Positions 55,396 through 64,000 of a stretch of 64,000 nucleotides of DNA are shown here, in pieces. Position 1 is the first letter of the stretch, and every line of letters begins with the position of its first letter. This DNA is from Rhipidocladum racemiflorum (lineage: Eukaryota; Streptophyta; Magnoliopsida; Poales; Poaceae): assembly GCA_036346355.1 (NCBI GenBank), contig CM070583.1, positions 2,728,001 through 2,792,000 of the forward strand. The letters run 5' to 3'. Position numbers and translations under genes: made by a program. The notes below the pieces were generated by a model. It saw only the letters and a list, made by a program, of their open reading frames with translations, had not been told where the DNA came from and ran no database searches.

Positions 55396-57142
55396 CAATG
55401 TGTAGAATCTGACGTCTCGGACTTCGTCGTCGTCACCTTCAAGAGTACATCTGCAACTTCGTCGCTAAAGATAACAAGTAGCAAGGCAAGCACCCCTTGA
55501 TCATATTGATCCTAATTTTTCCTAATTAACTAAAATGTTAATTAAAACTTGCCTGCATATGCTATGTTCCATAAAATTGTTATTGGGTACCGGTAGATAT
55601 AACCTTTCATTGATAGATTTTCTTAATTGGTATTGATATGTGAACTTTGACAACCCTAGCTCATGGATAGACACTTAATGTCAAAATGGGTATATTCGAT
55701 TATTACTTGCATATGCTTAGCCATGCTTTAGACTGGGAACACGAACAGATGGTTATACTGCTCGTGAAAAACTTAAATTGTAGACATGATGAACTCTGTT
55801 CATGGACATGTTGGAATATTGTGATTATTGAAACTTTCATTTTCTGGAAATAAAACTATAATTTCGACGTGGTGATTATTGGCAATAGTCGGCTGTACAT
55901 GTTTTAACGTGTACATAGATAGGGTGGAGTTATCGCCCATGTCACTTTGAGGACCGAACATAGTGTCCTGTGATCCAAGATTACCCGTACAACCACAATG
56001 CTGGTATGGTGACGGCTGTAACCAATTAAGTTATTAAAAACTGACCTTGCATTATGGAAGGTTGTAGTAGCACGGGCATTTCGGATATAGGTTTGCTCGA
56101 GGGAGGTGCCATCACCGAGGTGTTGACACTTGTCGATGCAACAGTATACATCTTACTAATGGGGAGAAATGATCCGTATACACGATGTGCTTCTACCGCC
56201 ATTTTTCAATGGGGAGGAATGATCCATGCATACGATGTTCTTCGGCCGCCATTAGTAAGAGTCAGTCATACTGGACTGGTGCAATGTCAGATTTTAGTAA
56301 TGTAAAGGTTATATATGGTTTTTCCCTGGCGACACACCAAAGGAAGTGTGTTAATAAGCTTTGCAAAAAGGGAAGTCATTATTTGTGGGTAAAGCTGTAC
56401 AAACTCTGCAGAGATTAAACTAATCGATTAGCCGTGTCCACAGTTATGGACGACTTGGTGAACCCACACTAAGTTAGTTTTTTTTATAAAATGTTTTGGT
56501 GAGCTTACCCTTACAGATGATTCAATACTTGACATTACGTTGGCAAGGTTGGATTCAGCTGTTGTGCCCTGTGTGGACAAAAATTTAATCTCCAGATAAT
56601 ATTTTATATGATGGGACTGGACGTTTATCACTCACAAAGGGATGTGAGTCTTTTATCACCTTTATGTTATTCTTACATATTACTTTTGTATTACATACTT
56701 GTTATTTCATTTCCTTAACAATTTTCGCTTTCACTCTATTATTCAATATTTACAATTCAAAATTTCGCTTTATGCAAAACAACCATAGAAACCCACTTTC
56801 TATTCAGCCTGCATATATTTCAGGTTTTGCAAACACTACAAGTCTTGCTGAGTGCGTAATGTACTCACCCTTGCTATTATTGTTGTTTTTAGGCAGGAAA
56901 CCTCGACAGGTACCTTGACGCAGGATTACGGGAATATTAACGACGGTTCTTTCTAAGGCTTTACCTTGTCAGTTGCCTGCGGGTTATGTGGCAAACTACA
57001 AGACATCTGATTCTTTTGGCTATGTTTAGTTGACCTTCTCGGTCATATTGTATCATTACTTCCGCTGTAATAAAATATGAAACTTTTGTATGGTTGTGAT
57101 TCCAAATTGTGTTTGTGCGTGCTAGCTACTGATCCTGGGACT
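55396..57142 (+). repeat. Plus-strand LTR, left part (interrupted by solo LTR)
   Basis: Landmarks shared with the chromovirus LTRs, in plus order: GGCAAGCACCCCTTGATCAT (about 55483), GTGGGTAAAGCTG (about 56390), ATGTACTCACCCTTGC (about 56860) and a downstream AATAAAA near 57070. It continues after the solo LTR at 59347 and ends GTCTCACA at 59418. The 5' border is not identified. Confidence 0.65.
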
Positions 57143-59346
57143 TGTAACACCCCGGCATCTAGCATGCCTGAATGCTACCAAACATAGGCTAAACAACATC
57201 TAAATACCATAAATTAATATAAATTACAGCAAATGAGTGAATGCTAAAACCAAAAATTTCGGCAGCATCTCCTTTGTTTTTCCATGAATTGAAGCAACAA
57301 CAATCTTAACATATCAAGATAGCATAAAAAAATGATAGCAATAACGTGACAAAACAGGAATTTCAGCCATCATACAACTAAGGATATAAGCCTATCCGTC
57401 TCATGTCAAATATAGACTAATCATTTACTCACGGCAACCAACGAAGCATCAAAACCACAGTTTAATTCAGTGAATTAACCATCACAATTAAAGGAAGAAA
57501 CATGTCATTGTTTAAATGTGTGATGCTAAGTGATGACGTGTGACTAGCTCCCTTTCCCGCATGCTGGTTTCATGATACCTAAGAAAAACAACATAAACAC
57601 AAACGTAAGTTCATCACTCAGCAAGTATATTGCAATGGAACAAGAAAATACATTCCAATACCTTCATCACCACTTTTCACATACAACATCATAAACATCT
57701 CATATTCACAGTATATGCATCTCATTGACATCATCATATATCATCATCATATAACATCATCATATAATGCAATGCAATGCACATGTCTCCTGGAAGCATA
57801 TACCGGTATTGCTGAGTGCACACCCGTCGGCGTGCACCCTCTTCCCCCTTCCATCCCATAGATGGAGGGTGCCTACACATCGCTTCCACTCGCCACGTGG
57901 GTGGAAATCACGAGGTAGGTCTTACAACCATGGCGCTCCGGATTAGTCATAACTTTCTCACCGACCTTACCGGACTAGTTATGATGTTCTCACCGACCGG
58001 GCCAGATTTCATGCCATGTATGCAACATATGCCATAAGCATAAACATCTTGCATCAAACTGAACTAAACACGGCATAGCATCATAATAGTCCATTTTCAT
58101 CATAACATAGGCAAGCACTAATCATGGCAAGATATCACAACATGTAAGCAATTGGCAACTAGTCACAACTAGCAACATACATTACACTACCCATTACAAT
58201 ACACTTGTCTTAACCTCGGGCGACGGGTTGGCGAGAGGTTGACGGCACTCCCGGGGGGTCATACCACCTGCACATAGATGCCACACAATCACAACGTGCC
58301 CACAAAAAAGTACGCCCTCGCCCATCTACCCCGATTTCGCAAACTACTCCCGAAAAAGAAAAACAGAGAATCTCTCCCCCCCCCGGACAGCAGACTTCGA
58401 TCTAGCATAACTTAGTTCTAGGACTCCGAATCGATTAAACGAGTACATTCTCGCGTAGCTTAGGAAATTTCCTAACTTTTTCTAAGTATATGGAAAAACT
58501 GATTCGGCTTCTAAAGTGGTTTAATATACAGAATACCGTGATCTGTTCCAATCTTGTCACAGTTTTGAACACGTTCGGTAAAATGAGCATACCTTTCAAA
58601 CGGCTCGGCGGAATTGGACGTTCTTTATGTCCACTGAAATGTATTGATGTTACCTACAACTTCTTCAACAGGCGGACGACCAAATTCCGAATCTAAAATT
58701 GCTAGAAACGAGATCGAAGGCCGATGACCCAATCTGTCCGAGGACAGAACGCATGACAAAGATGAAATCAATCTATACCCTTCTAATCACAGCACCTAAA
58801 CATGGATCTAAGGCATGGAATACCCCATCTAACAGCACGTAGACCACCCCGAACAAGACCCCAAATCCGTACCTCTTGACGGATCACCCGGTCGACGAAC
58901 GCCTCCTCCTCGCGACCCAATCTCTCCTCCAAATCGCCGGGAACGCCGGAAACGCCGGATCTTCTTGGACAGAGAGCTCCCGGACAGCGAGATCGCAAGG
59001 AGGTGGAGGCTCTAGGGCCAGCTAGGGGAGAAGGAGAGGTGCAAGGGGATGGTGGCGCATGGGGGGAAGAGGAGAGGAGGAGGTGGCGGCTAGGATGGAG
59101 GGGTGGGGCGCATGGAGGGGAGGAGAGGGGGTGGGGCGCATGGGGGCTAGGGTTTGGGTGCAAGGGCTGAAATTTCAGCCCCCCACTCCCCCACATGGGC
59201 CAAGAGCCTCCACCCAAGGCCCAAATACATCCCCCAAGGCCCACACTAGCTCCCGTAAGGCCCAAACACCCCGAAAAGCCCAAAAACTTGGTATAAAGTC
59301 GTACCATATTGCTAAAATCTATAATGTCACAATCTGGGGTGTCACA
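57143..59346 (-). mobile_element. Solo LTR (2.2 kb) nested in another LTR
   Basis: The plus-strand ends are TGTAACACCCCGG and CTGGGGTGTCACA, giving TG...CA termini. A perfect 5-bp target duplication GGACT flanks it (57138-57142 and 59347-59351). The internal order (GC-rich leader near 58980-59160, then TATACTTGCTGAGTGATGAA on the minus strand near 57620) indicates minus orientation. No PBS, gag or pol is attached, so recombination between two LTRs has removed the interior. Confidence 0.88.
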
Positions 59347-60065
59347 GGACTAGCACAGTATGCGCATTAGAACCTTTCTTTTATGTTACACTGTAGCATA
59401 AAAGTGAGGGTCTCACAGTTTGGTATCAGGGCCATGCTGACTGCAGGCAAACCTTAGATAGAATGGTCGCTAGTTGAAACTTAAAATTTTGAAATAGACA
59501 CTATATTTAGGAATATGAATTTTGCTATAGCTATAAATTAACCTTCCCTCATCTCGTATTATTTGATATTAATTATTTCCTTGTCATATTATATTTGTTA
59601 CTACTCTCTCCTTAAATACCTCTGTTATTATTCTCTCCTTATTATATTACCTAAATACTCTCCTTCTCATTGAACATTCTGAACGTTCATTCTTTTCTTT
59701 TCCAATAGAACTTTTTTTTCCTATTCCTTCTATAAGAGTTTTTCTTCTTATCTATGTTCTTATTAAATACTGCTAATGAATCCTTTTGAAAATAATTTAA
59801 TGGACTATTGATTTCTAAAACACATAGGGCATCGCTGCCACCAGCTTTAGAATGTCGGTGATACATCGCTATTCTCATCTCTATGCCACCAAGGAAGACT
59901 ACTGCATCCACGCCAACTACCTCAGGAAGACAGATGCGACACTCCGCCATGTCTCCAGCCTTATGGTAATTTTGGACCATCCACATCAACAAACTATGCA
60001 AGAGATCGAAGAAACTCAACGCTAGGAAGCTTACTATGAGAGACAGTATCATCTAGACTACAAGT
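59347..60065 (+). pseudogene. End of plus-strand LTR, PBS and decayed internal start
   Basis: The LTR remnant ends at 59418. A diverged iMet PBS, TGGTATCAGGGC, lies at 59422-59433. A frame near 59855-60065 reads YATKEDYCIHANYLRKTDAT and then stops. By position it may be an ORF0-type relic, but similarity to the ORF0 of the 11-kb element is too weak to be sure. Confidence 0.55.
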
Positions 60066-61392
60066 AGCTCTGGTGATGCGTCAAAACCCTCGTAATAAGA
60101 TCACATAGGTCTAAGCTAAGAAAGAAACTTAGAATCACTATATATACTAGCTTAAGTGTATAGTCTTGTTGTTCTATCAATTTTTTGTTATTTACTTTCT
60201 ATATTGCCCTCCGGGATGCACTCGTGAACATTTAGCATGAAACTAAAACTTCACGATATCGCAACCTTTAAATCAATAAGAAGTTGTGATTAAGAAATTT
60301 TGAATGGAATGTTATCTTCTACTAAATAAAAGATAGTCCTCGAATTAAATTATTTTCTATAACTATCTCTTCCCTCCTAATATGTAAGAATCCTAACCAA
60401 TTGAACTACTGTCCAAAGTAATGTGATAACTTTTAAACAGAAGATAGATTTGTAATTTAAAACCTTTCCATATAACTTACCTCTTCTTTCTATAGAGCTT
60501 CTCACCTATATGTTATTCTAGTTACTAATCTTTTCCAATCCTTTAAACAAAGCCAATGTCTAGCTAGAAGCATAGTGACCTCCATAATCATACCCTAGCC
60601 GAGGAAGTGTGCCGAAAACTATTTTTCTGCATATGCAAACTCCACTGCATAGATAATAATGCCTTATTGTTCCCATGCTACTCACGCTAGACAGCAGGAA
60701 CCTTGTCAGAACCAGCTCCAAAAGAATTAATACCATAATCTTTATCATCACTCCAATTATGTTTGAGCCAACACCGTTTATAAAAAGAATCAAATTCAAT
60801 ACCTTGCCATACTGGTAACCGCAGATAATACCTAAGTTACTATAAGCTAGTTACTACTTAACTTCTTTTACAAGTAACAATTGAATACGCCACTAAACCT
60901 AAAGAATCTCCACCTTGTCACCTTACTTCGAAAAGGAACCACAATGTGAAGTCACCTCATATAGGACTAGATGTTATTTGGTCAAATAAAAGTGCTTAAA
61001 ATAGAATAATGAGTGGGTAACCTAAATGTTTCTTTGTGTGTAAATTTTGAATGCGATCTTTTGTATTGTTATTCATTGTGATGAATTTCTGTGTAAGGAT
61101 TGCTCTCGCGAATGCTAAACCTTTGGGTTGAAAATTCACTACGAGACGATCTCAGTAAACAATGACAATGTTAACAAATGGAAAGTAAGCCCTAAATTAT
61201 GTCATTCCTTATAACTACCTCATCCCTTCTAAATTGTAGAAATTTTATTTAATAAAATTTTTAGGGAATGAAATGTTGCCTTATAACCACACCAAATCTT
61301 AACATATCCTTTCTATCCTATCTATCTTTCCATTCCTTAATAATCCTAAGAACGAGTTTCTTGATCTTAGTCACTCCCTGTTTATTATATCA
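60066..61392. other. AT-rich stretch, no gene recognised
   Basis: It is probably decayed internal retrotransposon sequence. No gag, pol or host exon could be read. Confidence 0.35.
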
Positions 61393-61640
61393 CTAGTTAT
61401 ATGCCCGTGCGTTGCTACGAAAAATAAAATTGATAACGAACAATAAAGATTAAAAAATAAAAAAAATACTATTTCATAATATCAAACATCTATCTTTAAC
61501 GTTTCGTTTCTTGCAAAAGCTGGCTAATTAAAGCAACGCTTCGTTTCTTGCGTAGGGCAATTAAGCAGGGCAATTAAGTAAGACAATTAAGCAGGGCAAT
61601 TAATGTGACGTGGGAAAAAACTCTCACTTTATAGTAGAGA
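61393..61640 (-). mobile_element. Non-autonomous Helitron, second copy
   Basis: The minus strand starts TCTCTACTATAAAGTGAGAG at 61640 and ends in CTAG at 61393, preceded by GTAGCAACGCACGGGCATAT. The flanking host bases are A and T. It shares interior GGCAATTAAGCAGG repeats and TTCGTTTCTTGC with the copy at 10114-10337, and has an extra partial internal duplication (CGTTTCGTTTCTTGC twice). Confidence 0.87.
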
Positions 61641-62363
61641 TTAAGGATAGCAAAACATTTTCGATCAATAACATCACACGTGCGTGCGCTTATAGAGATC
61701 AACAAAGAAAAATAGCAGTAGCATTGGCTTTTTGTGTTGAATTTTACATGGATATGACGATGAAACGACATTATACATGCTAGTCGGCGTGCATTGTAAA
61801 CAGACAGAACAGATTAAAAAAATAAATAAATAAATTACATAATCTATACAACATATGATAATGCTAAAAAAATAGTATTGCCTCTAATCCTCTCGTGCAT
61901 AGTCTACCCTTTGAATGAGCTCTTCACGCTTGTTGCTTCGGGCTAACTAAGACGTCATCTGTTCTTTATGTGAATGGTTAGGAAGGAAGAATCCATGATA
62001 GAGAGAGAGGATGGAAGATGTTATAGAAGGCCGACACTCTGCAAATTGAGCTAGTTTAATTGCTCTTCCTGGATGAGCTGCTACCGTCGTTGTCTATTGG
62101 CCGGGAGGGACGTGCAAGTTGGACTATAAAATCAACCAAGTCGAGTCTAGTTAATTAGTGTTTGGAAAGAGTCTGGCAATTGGAGTTGGTTTATTTTGTT
62201 GGAGTAACGAAACAAGCAGCTTTAAAAAAAAAAGTCAGCGGCTGATCCAACTATAGTTTTAAAAAAAAAGTCGGACCGGACTCGGAGCCAAACCGGATTT
62301 AAAAATCCGGTTGTGAGATCTTGTTGCTCTGTGCATTGCCTTCACATGAAGTCCCCTTTGGTT

Positions 62364-62366
<3 letters not shown>
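61641..62366. other. Upstream region of the DUF4220 gene
   Basis: There is no coding exon. It should hold the promoter of the right-edge gene; no convincing TATA box was chosen. A duplicated phrase, AAAAAAAAGTC(A/G)G, lies near 62225 and 62262. Confidence 0.4.

Positions 62367-62394
<28 letters not shown>
62367..62394. repeat. (GA)n microsatellite
   Basis: Fourteen GA units lie 5 bp before the ATG of the DUF4220 gene, probably in its leader. Confidence 0.95.
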
Positions 62395-62399
62395 ACTAG

Positions 62400-64000
62400 A
62401 TGGGTGTGTCAAGTGCATGCTGTGCAGTGGTGGGATGTGTGGCAGCTGCGCATCCTCGCCTTGGGTAGCCTCAGCGTTCAGTGCTTGCTGGCGTTTCTCT
62501 CGCGAGGGCGCAGGTTCAGTATCCCACCCTGGTACAGGTTTTTCATCTGGCTATCATTCCTAGCCAGCGACGCTCTGGCGATATACGCCCTCGCTGCACT
62601 CTTCAACCGCCATAAGCCGCACCGATGCACCTCAACGCCGGTCAATCGTGACCTGGAGGTGTTTTGGGCACCCATCCTGCTGATGCACCTCGGCGGACCG
62701 GTGTTCATAACCGCCTACAACATCGAAGACAACGAGCTGTGGAGGCGGCATATCGTCACCGCGCTGTCGCAGGTCAGGCAGTTTTACCTTTGCAAAATTT
62801 TACCTGTCGCTAGTGTTGCTCGCACCCACATCTCTCATTTAGTTTCTTGTTGTTCGATCCACTGCGTACGTCTCAGGTCACGGTCGCCGTCTACGTGTTT
62901 TGCAAGTCATGGCCGTCATCGGCCGATAAGAGGTTATTGGATGCAGCAATATTCTACTCTTCACACCGGGGATTATGAAATGCATGGAGAAGCCCTGGGC
63001 TCTCAAGAGCGCTAGCTTCAACAGCCTGACCACCTCTTCCGAGCCCGCTCAGCGGACTAAAACTGCGAACAAAGAAAAAGAGCTCGAAGACTATGTTAAA
63101 GAAGCAAGGGCTTTCATTCAACGCAATGATCATTTCCCAGAAGTGAACGATGAAACTAAACGGTCCAACTGGAGAAAGCTATGTGTGCCCGATAAGCTAT
63201 TTCTAGACTTTGCAAGTCCGTACTCTGTTCGTCGTGCTAACCTAGAATCATTCTGGGTGCTTGACGACTTGACAGCTTATAAGTTGCTAAAGTACGGGAT
63301 CTTCGAGATTTTCGATTTTCTGTACACCAAAACCAACATGGGCTTCGGACCCGCGGAACTTGACGACAACAAAGATCTAAACCGTGCTCTATGTGGTTTT
63401 TCCACATGGATTTTCAGTTTGTTATTGCCATTAGCGGCCATTCCTCTCTTCCGTAAAAGCCATACAAAAACTTATAGCGGAAGCGATGTCATTGTTACAT
63501 TGGTGCTGTTGTATGGCACTTTTTTGCTGGAGCTCATTTCCCTCGGCATGATGTGCGATTCCGAATATGAGTGGCCTGACATGGTTGCCCAGCATAGCAT
63601 TATAGGATTCTTTGCCCGCAACAGGAAGCACACCAGGTTGATGAGCATCACCAGATTCTTGCGATGCCAGGACTTGCTTGACCAGTATTGGCGGTGCATG
63701 GAGCCCTGCAACTCAGCCCGTCGCATCACAGGCTTAGTCCGTGGATATGTTAGAGACGGATGGAAGAAGTACATCAGGGATGCCGAGAGTTACAGGAAGT
63801 TCAACGACCTCAGGGGCCATGGGACACTCGAGCGTGCGAGGTGTGAAGATAGCCTGGGCTGGAGCTTAGAGAGGCCATTCGACGAGAGCGTCCTTCTGTG
63901 GCACTTGGCCACGGACTTCTGCTCTCGCGCACATTGTCCCAGTGAGGTAAGAGAGATCTCCAACTACATGATGCATCTGTTGTTTGCTAATCCTGAGATG
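62400..64000 (+). pseudogene. DUF4220/DUF594 membrane protein gene, 5' part, with two apparent frameshifts
   Basis: Exon 1 ends at 62772 (GT at 62773) and exon 2 starts at 62877 after AG, in phase 0. Exon 1 encodes VQWWDVWQLRILALGSLSVQ and then SDALAIYALAALFNRH and TAYNIEDNELWRRH, the hallmark of DUF4220. Exon 2 continues VTVAVYVFCKSWPSSADKRL, EKPWALKSASFNSL and ends in the window with SVLLWHLATDFCSR and EISNYMMHLLFANPEM, the DUF594 region. Several hydrophobic helices predict a multi-pass membrane protein; the function of this plant family is unknown. The only nearby ATG (62400) is out of frame with the VQWWD frame, and near 62946-62955 one base is missing or two are extra, since the frame otherwise stops at 62976. 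After that the frame is open for about 350 codons to the window edge. It is either a young pseudogene or carries sequence errors. Confidence 0.85.

Noticed and set aside
1..64000. tRNA, rRNA or snRNA genes
   Set aside because: None was recognised by eye; TGGTATCAGAGC matches are retrotransposon primer sites, not tRNA genes.

Overview
The window is plant nuclear DNA, almost certainly from a grass (Poaceae, possibly an Oryza relative). The signs are GC-rich coding exons with short GT-AG introns, Stowaway-type MITEs with TA target duplications, Helitrons that begin TC and end CTAG, and Ty3/gypsy chromovirus retrotransposons primed by initiator-Met tRNA. There are no bacterial features. Species and chromosome cannot be fixed from sequence alone.

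Three host genes stand out. At the left edge (2-1000, +) are the last two exons of a SHAQKYF-class MYB-related transcription factor. In the middle (26043-29198, +) is a complete two-exon LRR receptor-like kinase of the TDR/PXY type, the receptor class for TDIF/CLE41/CLE44 peptides in vascular stem cells. At the right edge (62400 to the window end, +) is the 5' part of a DUF4220/DUF594 membrane protein gene that carries two apparent frameshifts. Smaller gene remnants are a calmodulin-like EF-hand piece (about 6.3 kb), an LRR piece (10.4 kb), one exon of a HAD-like hydrolase (11.2 kb, minus) and an unidentified minus-strand ORF (8.7-9.0 kb).

From 1 to 25.7 kb the gene-poor DNA is a mosaic of short elements: fold-back and Stowaway MITEs, hAT-like pieces, a non-autonomous Helitron, a dispersed 0.3-kb duplication, an AATCG-rich repeat in two copies and a degenerate satellite-like block at 20.7-21.2 kb.

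From 29.7 to 61 kb is a nested retrotransposon cluster. A near-complete 11.1-kb chromovirus (30038-41174) with 2.69-kb LTRs and a GTAGT target duplication sits inside a tandem MITE cluster. To its right lies a decayed minus-strand relative (about 42.5-51.7 kb). Its pol is split by a 3.76-kb non-autonomous LTR element (43063-46819) that carries a 16-unit, 77-bp satellite and a 97-bp satellite. Further right are a minus-strand LTR (from 51717), a plus-strand LTR with a PBS (to 59418), and a solo LTR (57143-59346, target duplication GGACT) inserted into that plus-strand LTR.

The genes do not form a pathway with each other; they are isolated host genes separated by transposons. The most unusual observations are the indel-free 77-bp array with two alternating subtypes, an LTR flanked on both sides by internal sequence of its own family, and the patchy differences between the two LTRs of the 11-kb element, which look more like local consensus errors than ageing.
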